Positions 1 to 8,573 are shown, counted from the first letter of the stretch. The stretch: DNA of 64,000 nt from Bradyrhizobium sp. KBS0727 (GCF_005937885.2 NZ_CP042176.1:4335501-4399500); one strand, 5' to 3'. Numbers and translations are program-made. Notes: generated by a model from the letters alone, not told the origin.

Positions 1-1
1 G

Positions 2-148
2 ACATCTGCTGAATTACTTACCGTGTACTTCCAGAGCACTCAGCGAGGTGCCCTCAGAACGATGGAAGCAATTGATCAAATTCCGGGTGTTATAGATTGC
101 TCATCCCCGATCTCCCGACGTACGACAGAGCAGGCAAATCTTTTCTAA
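2..148 (+). CDS. Open frame entering from upstream, unidentified partial C-terminus
   Basis: A frame is open from the first bases of the window to a TAA at 146-148, giving about 48 residues with no start inside the window. It could be the 3' end of a gene lying upstream. I recognise no domain in the visible part, which ends in the polar stretch RRTTEQANLF. It stops just before the long dispersed repeat. At this length an open frame could also arise by chance. Confidence 0.25.
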   Translation, partial: TSAELLTVYFQSTQRGALRTMEAIDQIPGVIDCSSPISRRTTEQANLF

Positions 149-185
149 CGAGGGACGGCCCGACGGGCTCTGCGTCGCGTCCCGC

Positions 186-720
186 GCAAGCGAAATCTTT
201 CTGCAATCCCTGCGACAAATCAACCCGACGGGCAAATCAGCAAAAGTCTGTCCAGCCCTTCGCGCAAAAATATTTCCGTTGCAGCGTCGGGCAAATCAGA
301 AGTTTAACTCCGCCCGTCTCCCGCGATGAGAGGGGCGCTCGCGATCGTCACGAACGTGCGGTGGGATGCGGTGGACGCTGATGTCGCAAAGACGAGTGTG
401 GCGTGAGCGTACGGTGAAATCGTTTGGGTCCGACGCCCCGATGCAGGCGTCAAGTTCGAGGGCGGCCAACGCTGCCCGAGAGCGATGGTGTCACAAAAAG
501 CAGGGTCACCAGGACGATCTCGTATAAGCCGTAAAGCCATTGCGCAGGGAAGGCCGGATGCCTCCGCCAAACCTGTATGCTTGCGTGCACCATTTTGTTG
601 CAACTATCGCACGCAAGACCGCGGGTGCGGCGCGCACTCGGTCTTCCCTGCGCCCTCTATGTTTCGGAGGGCAAGGTTGATTGCAAAACTTCGGGCAGTT
701 GATGCCGCGAGAACGTAAAT
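186..720 (+). repeat. Long dispersed repeat, copy A
   Basis: This stretch matches, in inverted orientation, the block at 35300-35808. Shared landmarks in the same order are GCGACAAATCAACCCGACGG, the block AGAAGTTTAACTCCGCCCGT, ATGAGAGGGGCGCTCGCGAT, GTATAAGCCGTAAAGCCATT and TCTTCCCTGCGCCCTCTAT. The two copies differ by substitutions and small indels. Short ORFs in it differ in frame and length between the copies, so it does not look coding. The stretch 149-923 contains no gene I can support; it holds this repeat and the palindrome at 733-834. Confidence 0.8.
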
Positions 721-732
721 GCGTATTCAGTT

Positions 733-834
733 GTCATCGCCCGGCTTGACCGGGCGACCCAGTATTCCAGAGGCGTCAATGATTGATCCGATAAGCCGCG
801 GCGTACTGGATACCCCGCCTGCGCGGGGTATGAC
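733..834. repeat. Palindromic intergenic element with exchanged terminal hairpins, copy 1
   Basis: The element starts with a hairpin (CGCCCGGCTTGACCGGGCG) and ends with another (CCCCGCCTGCGCGGGG). Between them is a core containing CCAGTATTCCAGAGG and AGCCGCGGCGTACTGGAT. The core recurs at 14088-14183 and 35169-35270 with other terminal hairpins. It is non-coding and sits between the long repeat and the propeller gene at 924. Elements of this kind are common between genes in Bradyrhizobium. Confidence 0.8.
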
Positions 835-923
835 AGGCAAACCGTTGACTTGCGTCCCTCCCCACGATTGACTGCCCGCCAAGCGGGAAAAACCCGTCAA
901 TAAAATCAGGGGAGGAAGCCATC

Positions 924-2078
924 ATGCCGATGCACCATCGCGCGCGCTCGATACCTGCCGTCCAGCATTTCGCCAAAACCATTGCCGCCTGTGTGGCCGC
1001 CGCCGTGCTGATCGGCACGCCGCTGTCGATGCGCAGCGCGCAGGCCGGCGACGTCCCGACGTTCGCGGTCGACGCATCATGGCCAAAACCGCTGCCGAAC
1101 AACTGGATCATGGGACAGGTCGGCGGCATCACATCAGACGCGGAGGGACACATCTGGGTGTTTCAACGTCCGCGCTCGCTGACCGACGATGAGAAGGCCG
1201 CAGCGCTCGTCCCGCCGCGCACCAAGTGCTGCGTCCCGGCGCCGCCGGTGCTGGAGTTCGATGCCGACGGCAATCTGCTGCGCTCGTGGGGCGGCCCCGG
1301 TGAAGGCTATCAGTGGTTCGGCAACGAACACGGTATCGAAGTCAGCGGCGGATTTGTCTGGCTGACCGGCAACGCGAACGACGACAGCCAGGTTCTGAAG
1401 TTCACGCCCGACGGCAAGTTCGTGCTGCAGATCGGCAAGATCGCGCCGGCCAAGGGCAGCAACGACACCACGCAGCTCGGCAGGCCCGCCGAGGTGACCG
1501 TCGACAAGGACGCCAACGAAGTCTACATCGCCGACGGCTACGGCAACCGGCGCGTCATCGTATTCGATGCCACCACGGGCGCCTACAAGCGGCACTGGGG
1601 CGCCTACGGCAAGCCGCCGAACGACGACAAGCAGCCGCCTTACGATCCGAAGGCGCCGGTGGCGCAGCAGTTCGGCAATCCCGTGCATTGCGTGAAGGTT
1701 GCCAATGACGGACTGGTCTATGTCTGCGACCGCACCAACAACCGTATCCAGGTCTTCAAGAAGGACGGCACCTTCGTCAAAGAGTGGTTCTACGAGAAGA
1801 ATACGCTCGCCAACGGCGCGGTCTGGGACGTCGTGATCTGGCCCGATCCGAAGCAGACCTGGCTGTTGAGCGCCGACGGCGCCAACAACGAAATCCGGGT
1901 GCTGAAACGCGACGACGGCACCGTGGCCGGCCATTTCGGGAGCAACGGCCGCAGCGCCGGGCAATTCCACTGGGTTCACACCATGGCGGTGGATGCCAAA
2001 GGCAACGTCTATACCGGCGAAGTCGATACCGGCAAACGCATCCAGAAGTTCAAGCTGACCTCGGACGCGCTACGATAG
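924..2078 (+). CDS. Exported NHL-repeat six-bladed beta-propeller protein
   Basis: The 384-residue product starts with an export signal: a basic start, a hydrophobic stretch around residues 18-35 and a likely cleavage after AQAG near residue 42. The mature part has repeated NHL-type blades, recognisable by phrases such as LEFDADGNLLRSWG, VTVDKDANEVYIADGYGNRR, VYVCDRTNNRIQVF and MAVDAKGNVYTGEV. The fold is that of the peptidyl-alpha-hydroxyglycine lyase/TolB-like propellers. I cannot assign a substrate. The start has a GGGGAGGAAG ribosome-binding site. A binding-protein gene follows after 102 bases on the same strand, so the two may be co-transcribed and both act in the periplasm. Confidence 0.85.
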   Translation: MPMHHRARSIPAVQHFAKTIAACVAAAVLIGTPLSMRSAQAGDVPTFAVDASWPKPLPNNWIMGQVGGITSDAEGHIWVFQRPRSLTDDEKAAALVPPRTKCCVPAPPVLEFDADGNLLRSWGGPGEGYQWFGNEHGIEVSGGFVWLTGNANDDSQVLKFTPDGKFVLQIGKIAPAKGSNDTTQLGRPAEVTVDKDANEVYIADGYGNRRVIVFDATTGAYKRHWGAYGKPPNDDKQPPYDPKAPVAQQFGNPVHCVKVANDGLVYVCDRTNNRIQVFKKDGTFVKEWFYEKNTLANGAVWDVVIWPDPKQTWLLSADGANNEIRVLKRDDGTVAGHFGSNGRSAGQFHWVHTMAVDAKGNVYTGEVDTGKRIQKFKLTSDALR

Positions 2079-2180
2079 GCGGATTGCCGGGGGCGCCGGG
2101 ATTCACTAGACAGCCTCCAGTTCAATGCCGGGTCGGCTCCGACAAGAGGGCCGCCCGGCCACCATAGATGGAGGGAATAC

Positions 2181-3407
2181 ATGATCACAATTACCGCGCG
2201 GCGCCTTGCCGCGCTGATCACCGTTGCCGGCGTCAGCCTTGCCGCGCCCGCCTGGGCCCAGGACAAGACCGTCAAGATCGGCGTGCTCAACGACATGTCG
2301 AGCCTCTACGCCGACATCGGCGGTCCCAATTCGGTGGTCGCGATCAAGATGGCGGTCGAGGATTCCGGCCTGCTCAAGAAGGGCTGGAAGATCGACGTCA
2401 TCAGCGGCGATCACCAGAACAAGCCGGACGTCGGCGTCAACCTCGCCCGGCAGTGGATTGACACCGAGAAGGTCGATGCGATCGCCGACACGCCGAATTC
2501 CGGCGTCGCGCTCGCCGTCAACAACCTGGTCAAAGAGAAGAATATCACCCTGCTCAACTCGGGGGCGGCTACCGCCGACCTCACCGGCAAGGCCTGCACG
2601 CCGAACACCATATCCTACACCTACGACACCTACATGCTGGCGACCGGCACCGGCAAAGCGCTGACCAAGGCCGGCGGCGACACCTGGTTCTTCCTGACCG
2701 CCGACTACGCTTTCGGCCATGCGCTCGAGCGCGATACCGCGGCGGTCGTGACCGCCAATGGCGGTAAGGTGCTCGGCAGCGTCAAGCACCCGATCAACTC
2801 GTCGGACTTCTCGTCGTTCCTGCTGCAGGCGCAGTCGTCCAAGGCCAAGGTCGTCGGCCTCGCCAACGCCGGCGGCGACACCACCAACGCGATCAAGCAG
2901 GCCTCCGAATTCGGTATCGTGGCCGGCGGCCAGAAGCTCGCCGCGCTGCTGCTGTTCATCAACGACGTGCATTCGCTCGGACTGAAGACTGCTCAGGGAC
3001 TGACGTTCACGGAATCCTTCTACTGGGACATGAACGACCAGACCCGCGCCTTCTCGAAGCGGTTCTCGGCGCTCGCCAGCAAGAACGCGATGCCGTCGAT
3101 GACCCAGGCCGGCAACTACGCCATGGTGCTGCATTACCTGAAGGCGATGGAAGCGCTCGGCGGCAATCCGCATGACGGCGCCAAGGTCGTCGCCAAGATG
3201 AAGGAACTGCCGACCGACGATCCCTTGTTCGGCAAGGGTCCGCTGCGCGCCGACGGCCGCCGCATCATCCCGGCCTACCTGTTCGAAGTGAAGAAGCCGG
3301 ATGAATCGAAGTATCCGTGGGATTATTACAAGCTGATCGCCACGATTTCACCGGAAGACGCCGCCAAGCCGCTCGAGGCCAGCGAGTGTCCGCTGGTCAA
3401 GAAGTGA
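2181..3407 (+). CDS. ABC transporter substrate-binding protein, branched-chain amino acid (LivK) family, orphan
   Basis: The 408-residue protein begins with a signal peptide that ends in AWAQ (about residue 26), followed by the type I periplasmic binding fold (KIGVLNDMSSLYADIGG). It is very similar along its whole length to the LivK-type protein encoded at 20131-21402, sharing stretches such as DTWFFLTADYAFG, SSDFSSFLLQAQ, GLANAGGDTTN and KQASEFGIVAGGQKLA. No permease or ATPase gene is next to it, so it either uses the distant liv system or serves another purpose together with the propeller protein upstream. The start has the ribosome-binding site GGAGGGAA. The ligand is unknown; related proteins bind amino acids, amides or aromatic acids. 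Confidence 0.9.
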   Translation: MITITARRLAALITVAGVSLAAPAWAQDKTVKIGVLNDMSSLYADIGGPNSVVAIKMAVEDSGLLKKGWKIDVISGDHQNKPDVGVNLARQWIDTEKVDAIADTPNSGVALAVNNLVKEKNITLLNSGAATADLTGKACTPNTISYTYDTYMLATGTGKALTKAGGDTWFFLTADYAFGHALERDTAAVVTANGGKVLGSVKHPINSSDFSSFLLQAQSSKAKVVGLANAGGDTTNAIKQASEFGIVAGGQKLAALLLFINDVHSLGLKTAQGLTFTESFYWDMNDQTRAFSKRFSALASKNAMPSMTQAGNYAMVLHYLKAMEALGGNPHDGAKVVAKMKELPTDDPLFGKGPLRADGRRIIPAYLFEVKKPDESKYPWDYYKLIATISPEDAAKPLEASECPLVKK

Positions 3408-3427
3408 GCGACGTAAAAACGCACTGC

Positions 3428-3516
3428 CGTAGGGTGGGTTAGCGAAGCGTAACCCACCGCCTTCGTCGCAGCAAAAAAGATGGTGGGTTACGCCTTGCGG
3501 CTAACCCACCCTACGG
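3428..3516. repeat. Large inverted repeat between convergent genes
   Basis: Two arms (CCGTAGGGTGGGTTAGC ... GCGTAACCCACC and their reverse complements) flank a central CTTCGTCGCAGCAAAAAAGA segment and can fold into one long hairpin. The right arm contains the TAG stop codon (3511-3513) of the MFS gene on the minus strand. The element lies exactly between two convergent genes and may work as a bidirectional transcription stop. The motif is of a widely dispersed kind. Confidence 0.85.
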
Positions 3517-4758
3517 CTTCTGCGCAGCCAGCGTCCGCCACGCGATCAGCAGCGCCAGCAGCAGCAAGGCCGACGCCAGCAGGAACGGCGCGCCCGGCAA
3601 TTTCAGCGGCGCGCTGTCGCTGATGAAGTAAGCAAAGGTCAGCGTGAACAGAAACGGTCCCACCAGCTGGGATACGCTCTGCACGCTGTTGGTGGCGCCC
3701 TGCAACTGGCCCTGCTGGTCCGGCGCCACCATTTGCGTGGTCAGCGCCTGGATCGCCGCCCCCGCAATGCCCCACAACGACATCACGGGAATGCCGAGCC
3801 AGAACAACTCTCCGGTCGGGGCCGCGCCGTAGATCAGAAATCCGAGCGCGCCGCAAGCGAGCCCGACGAGCAGCGCCCGCCGCTCGCCGAAGCGTTTGAC
3901 GATCGGGCCGACGCCCGCGCCCTGCACCACCATGGAGCAGACGCCGACCAGCGCCAGCGTCAGCCCAACGGTCGTGGTGCCCCAGCCATAGCGATAGGTG
4001 GCGTAGAGCACGAAGGTCGAGGGCAGCACCACATGGGCGACCTGGCCGAAGAAGTTCGCCAGCGACAGCCCGGCTAGAATCCGGTTCGAGCGCAGCAAAT
4101 GCAGCGCCCCGAGCGGATTGGCGCTCTTCCAGCGAAACGGCGAGCGCCGCTCGGCGGGCAGTGATTCCGGCAGGATCAGCCAGCCGTACAGCGTGTTGGC
4201 AAAACTCAGGCCCGCGGCGATCCAGAACGGCAGCCGCGGATCCATGCCGCCGAGCAGACCGCCGAGCGCCGGCCCCAGGATGAACCCGGCGCCGAACGCC
4301 GCGCCGATCTTGCCGAACACCGCGGCGCGCCGTTCCGGCGGCGTGACGTCGGCGATATAGGCGAAGGCGGTCGAGATGCTGGCCGAGGTGATGCCGGAAA
4401 TCACCCGGCCGACGAACAGCCAGGTCAGCGACGGCGCCAGCGCCATCAGCACGTAATCCAGCGCCAGCCCGAAATTCGACAGCAGCACCACCGGCCTGCG
4501 ACCGAATCGGTCCGACAGCGCGCCGAGGATCGGCGAGAACAGGAACTGCATCAGCGCCCAGGCGGTGCCGAACAATCCGAAGATCCGCGCCGCACTCGCG
4601 GTATCGTTGTCGACAAAGCTCTCCACCAGCTTCGGCAGCACCGGAATGATCAGGCCCAGCGCCAGCATGTCGAGCAGGATGGTGACGAAAATGAAAGCCG
4701 CCGCGGCGTTGCGCACCGGCGGCATGTCGGCGGCAGGCACGGACGCCTGTTCGCTCAT
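3511..4758 (-). CDS. MFS transporter, TetA-like (TCR/Tet family)
   Basis: The 415-residue protein has the hydrophobic pattern of twelve membrane helices in the inner membrane. The loop between helices 2 and 3 carries the MFS motif A as GALSDRFGRRPV, and the helix 5 region has GPALGGLLGG, like motif C of drug/H+ antiporters. Tet-type relatives export small molecules in exchange for protons; the substrate here is unknown. Its ATG overlaps the end of der by four bases (ATGA), indicating translational coupling. The stop codon lies within an inverted repeat. Confidence 0.85.
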   Translation of the reverse strand: MSEQASVPAADMPPVRNAAAAFIFVTILLDMLALGLIIPVLPKLVESFVDNDTASAARIFGLFGTAWALMQFLFSPILGALSDRFGRRPVVLLSNFGLALDYVLMALAPSLTWLFVGRVISGITSASISTAFAYIADVTPPERRAAVFGKIGAAFGAGFILGPALGGLLGGMDPRLPFWIAAGLSFANTLYGWLILPESLPAERRSPFRWKSANPLGALHLLRSNRILAGLSLANFFGQVAHVVLPSTFVLYATYRYGWGTTTVGLTLALVGVCSMVVQGAGVGPIVKRFGERRALLVGLACGALGFLIYGAAPTGELFWLGIPVMSLWGIAGAAIQALTTQMVAPDQQGQLQGATNSVQSVSQLVGPFLFTLTFAYFISDSAPLKLPGAPFLLASALLLLALLIAWRTLAAQKP

Positions 4759-6143
4759 GACGGCCGTTTGCGCTTGTGGGCGAACGGATTGGCCTTCTCC
4801 CGCAGCGAAATCCGCACAGGCGTGCCCGGCAGATCGAACGCCTCACGCATGCTGTTGGTGAGATAGCGCAGGTAGGAGGTCGGCACCGCATCGGCGCGCG
4901 AACAGAACAGGATGAAGCTCGGCGGCCGCGCCTTGGCCTGGGTGATGTAGTTGAGCTTCAGCCGCCGGCCCGACACGGCGGGCGGCGGATTGGCATCGAC
5001 CGCCTGCTCGAACCAGCGATTGAGGGTGGCCGTCGGCACGCGCTTGTTCCACACCGCATAGGCCTGTTCGATGGCGGTCATCAGCCGATCGATGCCCTCG
5101 CCCATCAGGCCGGAAACGGCGACGATCGGCACACCCTTGACCTGCGGCAACCAGTGATCGGCGTCGGTACGCAGCGCCGAAATCAGGCTGCCCTTCTTCT
5201 CCATCAAATCCCATTTGTTGACCGCCAGCACCAGCGCGCGGCCCTCGCGCTCGATCAGGTCGGCGATCCGCAGGTCCTGTTCCTCGAACCGGTTCTGCGA
5301 GTCCATCATCAGCACGACGACTTCGGCGAAGCGCACCGCGCGCAGCGCATCGGCGACCGACAGTTTCTCCAGCTTCTCCTCGATCCGCGAACGCCGCCGC
5401 AAGCCAGCGGTGTCGAACACGCGGAATTCGCGGCCCTGCCATGTGATCTCCACCGAAATGGAATCGCGCGTGGTGCCGGCCTCGGGGCTGGTCAAAAGCC
5501 GCTCCTCGCCGAGCAGATGATTGATCAGCGTCGACTTGCCGGCATTGGGCCGGCCGACGATGGCGACGCGGATCGGACGTTGCGCGATTTCCTCATCGGT
5601 TTCGATGATGTCGTCGTCGTCGTCGAACTCCTCCTCTTCCTCGACCGGTTCGGGCATCAACACCCGCAGCGCGTCGTAGAGATCGCTCAGGCCTTCGCCA
5701 TGCTCGGCCGAAATCTGGATCGGATCGCCCAAGCCCAGCGCGTAGGATTCCATGGCGCCGAGCTCGCCGTGCTTGCCCTCGCTCTTGTTGGCGACCAGTA
5801 CCACCGGCTTGTTGGCGCGGCGGGCGAAATCGGCGAAAGCACGATCGTTTGGCGTCAGGCCGGCACGCGCGTCGAACACGAACATCAGCGCGTCGGCGAG
5901 CCCGATCGCGATTTCGGTCTGCTCCTGCATCCGCGCGGTGAGCGATCCCTTGGCGCCCTCGTCGAGCCCGGCGGTGTCGATCAATGTGAATTCGAGATCG
6001 CCGAGGCGGCCTTCGCCCTCGCGGCGGTCGCGGGTCACGCCCGGTTCGTCATCGACCAGCGCGAGCTTCTGCCCGACCAGCCGGTTGAACAGCGTCGACT
6101 TTCCGACATTGGGCCGGCCGATGATGGCAATCGTGAAAGACAT
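4755..6143 (-). CDS. der: Ribosome biogenesis GTPase Der (EngA)
   Basis: This 462-residue protein has two GTPase domains in tandem, the hallmark of Der, which is needed to mature the 50S subunit. The first P-loop is GRPNVGKST (residues 9-17) with DTAGL at 56-60. The second is GRPNAGKST (197-205) with NKWD further on. The first domain has NKSE in place of NKxD. The domains are joined by an acidic linker (about 165-186, rich in E and D), and a KH-like domain ends the protein with a basic tail. It lies downstream of a YfgM-like gene and a lipoprotein gene and upstream of an overlapping MFS gene. Confidence 0.97.
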   Translation of the reverse strand: MSFTIAIIGRPNVGKSTLFNRLVGQKLALVDDEPGVTRDRREGEGRLGDLEFTLIDTAGLDEGAKGSLTARMQEQTEIAIGLADALMFVFDARAGLTPNDRAFADFARRANKPVVLVANKSEGKHGELGAMESYALGLGDPIQISAEHGEGLSDLYDALRVLMPEPVEEEEEFDDDDDIIETDEEIAQRPIRVAIVGRPNAGKSTLINHLLGEERLLTSPEAGTTRDSISVEITWQGREFRVFDTAGLRRRSRIEEKLEKLSVADALRAVRFAEVVVLMMDSQNRFEEQDLRIADLIEREGRALVLAVNKWDLMEKKGSLISALRTDADHWLPQVKGVPIVAVSGLMGEGIDRLMTAIEQAYAVWNKRVPTATLNRWFEQAVDANPPPAVSGRRLKLNYITQAKARPPSFILFCSRADAVPTSYLRYLTNSMREAFDLPGTPVRISLREKANPFAHKRKRPS

Positions 6144-6198
6144 AAGTGTTCCAAACGCCCTCTTTTGAAGGACGTGTCAATCGAATGAAAATGAAAAC

Positions 6199-6765
6199 TC
6201 AGCGCGTGAAAGTGCCGCTCGGCATTGGGGCCGGGAACGGTGCGGCGGATTGTTGCGTGGCTGACGCGGGCGCCGTCGACTGCGCGGCGGGCGCATCCGC
6301 CGGCGGCGCGGTGGTGCGCTTGCGCGCGATCTTCTTGGGCTTGGGCGCTGGCGGGGCGGCGGCGGTGCTGCCCTCTTCCTCAGGCGCGGCATCGGGGTCG
6401 GCAGCCGCGGCAGGCTCAGCCGCTGGCGCCGGGCTGGCGGCGGCCGGCGTCGGCTTGCCCTTCGATTTGGCGCCACGCTTCGATTTCGGCTCCTCCGGCG
6501 GCGGGGCGGCCGGAGCGGCAGCCACCTGCGGATTCTGATCGTCGATCTGGCGGCTGCCCTTGTAGAGATCCTTCGGCACGCCCTGCTCGAGGCCCGGCAC
6601 ACCCTCGGGGAAAACCGGCTTACGGTCGCCCGGCAGCTTCTTCTTGGTGTCGAGGAAGTCGAGCAAATCGGACGGATCGAAATTGCCCATGCTGCCGCAA
6701 CCCGCCAGCGCGCTGGAGAGCGCGACGAGGACGGTGGCTGCGATCAGACGTTGCGGGCGGCGCAT
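6199..6765 (-). CDS. Lipoprotein of unknown function, A/P/K-rich
   Basis: The reading frame is open further upstream, but the start at 6765 gives a clear lipoprotein signal: a basic start, hydrophobic residues 7-20 and the lipobox LAGC with cysteine 23. The mature protein begins GSMGNFDPSDLLDF and then has KKLPGDRKPVFPEGVPG. The C-terminal half is low-complexity Ala/Pro/Lys with a short basic KSKRGAKSKGK patch. No propeller repeats are visible. It sits between a YfgM-like gene and der, where enterobacteria have bamB, the outer-membrane assembly lipoprotein. A role in the cell envelope is inference only. Confidence 0.75.
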   Translation of the reverse strand: MRRPQRLIAATVLVALSSALAGCGSMGNFDPSDLLDFLDTKKKLPGDRKPVFPEGVPGLEQGVPKDLYKGSRQIDDQNPQVAAAPAAPPPEEPKSKRGAKSKGKPTPAAASPAPAAEPAAAADPDAAPEEEGSTAAAPPAPKPKKIARKRTTAPPADAPAAQSTAPASATQQSAAPFPAPMPSGTFTR

Positions 6766-6797
6766 GGTTGGTTCTCGTTCAGTCTCGTCAGCTCTGG

Positions 6798-7451
6798 TTA
6801 GCTTTTGGCAACCGGCGGAAGCAGGGCCTGCAGCGCTTCGGCGCGAGAGCGCAGGCTCGGCGGCGTCTCGCCGTCGTTGGCAATCAGGTCGAGCCATTGC
6901 CGCGTCGCCGCGGCGTCGTTGGCGCGCCAGGCCGACAGCGCCAGCAATTCGCGCGCGGTATGGCGAAACGTCGCGCCCGGTGCCGCGGCGGCCTCGAGGC
7001 GCTCTTTCATGTTGGGATAGGTCGTGGTTTCCAGCAGCAACTGCGCCGCGCGAATCCGCGCCAGATCCTGCACAGCAACGTCGACGCTGCGGTCGGCGGT
7101 AATTTCGTCAAACAGCTTCGCCGCCGCCGCCGTGTCGCGGTTCGCGACCTCGGTCGCCATGCGCAGCCGTGCCAGCACGCGGTATCCGGACGGCCCCTTG
7201 GCGGCCAGATCGGCAAACGCCGCTTCGGCTTCCGTGTGCTTGCTGGCGTCCGAGAGTTCCACGGCCTTGTCGAAGGCCGCCCCGGCCTCGGCTGCCTTCC
7301 TGGCTTCCACATACTGGTAGCCACGCCAGCCACCGACGGACGCGATGATCAGGAGCGCGCCCGCGACGATATAGATCGAATATTGCTCCCACAGCTTCTT
7401 GAGCTGGTCGCGGCGGACGTCCTCGTCTACTTCATCAAATAATTCAGACAC
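6798..7451 (-). CDS. YfgM-like tetratricopeptide membrane protein
   Basis: The 217-residue protein has a short charged N-terminus (SELFDEVDEDVRRDQLKKLWEQY), one membrane helix at about residues 25-45, and a periplasmic part with TPR-like helical pairs. This is the layout of YfgM, the ancillary SecYEG-associated protein that works with periplasmic chaperones. The gene heads the series leading to the lipoprotein and der, matching the yfgM-bamB-der order of E. coli except for the middle gene. Function is inferred from architecture and context. Confidence 0.8.
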   Translation of the reverse strand: MSELFDEVDEDVRRDQLKKLWEQYSIYIVAGALLIIASVGGWRGYQYVEARKAAEAGAAFDKAVELSDASKHTEAEAAFADLAAKGPSGYRVLARLRMATEVANRDTAAAAKLFDEITADRSVDVAVQDLARIRAAQLLLETTTYPNMKERLEAAAAPGATFRHTARELLALSAWRANDAAATRQWLDLIANDGETPPSLRSRAEALQALLPPVAKS

Positions 7452-7712
7452 TTAAGGCTATCCCATCCCCTGGGGAAACGCGATCAAGGCAGCGGCGCCA
7501 CGCTCCCAATCCCCGCATGGCGGCGGCGTTACCTTAACGATATGGCGGTGGCAAGGCAAAGTGAGCCGGATCAAAGCGTTAACGGTGCGGCTCAAGGCCT
7601 GTGTCATGCCGCCGCCGCAACACGCGGCTAGCAATATTGACATCGCCGTTCAAAACTTGACGTAATCACGCCCGCTTGTCCCTTGGTTTCGTTCTGCTTT
7701 TGAGGGTGGTTC

Positions 7713-8573
7713 ATGCTTCGCCATGCTCTGTTTCTCATCGTCGCCATCGGGCCGGCCGCCCTGCCCGCGGCGTCGCTGGCCTCCGACGCCAAACCGAAGC
7801 CACCCGAGACGGCGTTCTCCGGGAAACTGCGACCGGACATCCTCGGCGTCTCCACGGACGCGACGGCCGAATCCGCGCGCGCCGTGTTCGAGACGCGCTT
7901 CAAGGGACATGCCGATGCCCAGACCGACATCCAGCAACAGAAGCTCGGCGACACCGGCACAAGTTTCGTCGCCGCGCTGAACTTCAACCTCCCCACCAGC
8001 GCCAGGCAGACCGGCGAGTTGCTGTCGGGCAGCTTCTCCTCACCGGCGAGCGGCAACCGCGCCTATTTCATCGCCCGCAATCTGACCTTCGCGCCGGACC
8101 AGCAGCCGGCCAAGGCCGACATGATCAAGGAGATCATGGGAAAATACGGCACCCCCACCATCGTCGGCGATCAGCACCTCTATTACATCTACCGGTCGGG
8201 CTCGGTGATCTCCTCCGGCACCAGGTACAAGGAGGCGAGCGCGCTTGAAGCGATCGACAAGCCGCTCGACCCGCGAGCTGCGGTCAAGCTCAACGGCGAG
8301 ACCGTCCGCGGCAGTTGCGTGGCCGTCATCAAGCGGGCCCAGACCAAGGCGAAAATGCTGAGCGCGATGTTTGACGAGGCCAAGGGCGCCAACTGCGACG
8401 GCGTATTGAGCGTGCAACTGATACCGGGCACGCCGCCGGACCGGGTCGGCATCGCGCAATTCACGCTGCTGGATACCAAGCTCGTCGTCAGCGCCACCGC
8501 AATCGACAACGAGGCGATCGCGGCCGACCACAACGACAAGACGATGCCCAAGGGCAGCGCGCCGAAGCTTTAG
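7713..8573 (+). CDS. Exported protein of unknown function
   Basis: The product is 286 residues long with an N-terminal signal peptide (hydrophobic residues 4-22, ending ASLAS). The remainder is soluble, with a few cysteines (for example GSCVAVIK and GANCDGVL) that might form a disulphide. I recognise no family. The upstream 261-base gap is shared with the divergent YfgM-like gene, so both promoters probably lie there. The gene converges with an acyl-CoA synthetase gene, with a short dispersed repeat between the two stops. Confidence 0.7.
   Translation: MLRHALFLIVAIGPAALPAASLASDAKPKPPETAFSGKLRPDILGVSTDATAESARAVFETRFKGHADAQTDIQQQKLGDTGTSFVAALNFNLPTSARQTGELLSGSFSSPASGNRAYFIARNLTFAPDQQPAKADMIKEIMGKYGTPTIVGDQHLYYIYRSGSVISSGTRYKEASALEAIDKPLDPRAAVKLNGETVRGSCVAVIKRAQTKAKMLSAMFDEAKGANCDGVLSVQLIPGTPPDRVGIAQFTLLDTKLVVSATAIDNEAIAADHNDKTMPKGSAPKL

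Noticed and set aside
1134..1979. Long open frame on the minus strand inside the propeller gene
   Set aside because: It is the antisense of a clear NHL-repeat protein; high GC content produces long antisense frames, and its sequence shows no domain.
3488..4891. 467-codon minus-strand frame overlapping the MFS gene
   Set aside because: A different frame of the same DNA; the 415-residue frame has the proper transporter motifs.
4776..6188. 470-codon plus-strand frame opposite der
   Set aside because: Antisense shadow of a conserved two-domain GTPase; composition rich in Arg/His/Gln and no family similarity.
7452..7712. Small ORF at 7458-7643 in the divergent gap
   Set aside because: No ribosome-binding site or recognisable sequence; the gap most likely holds the promoters of the two divergent genes.
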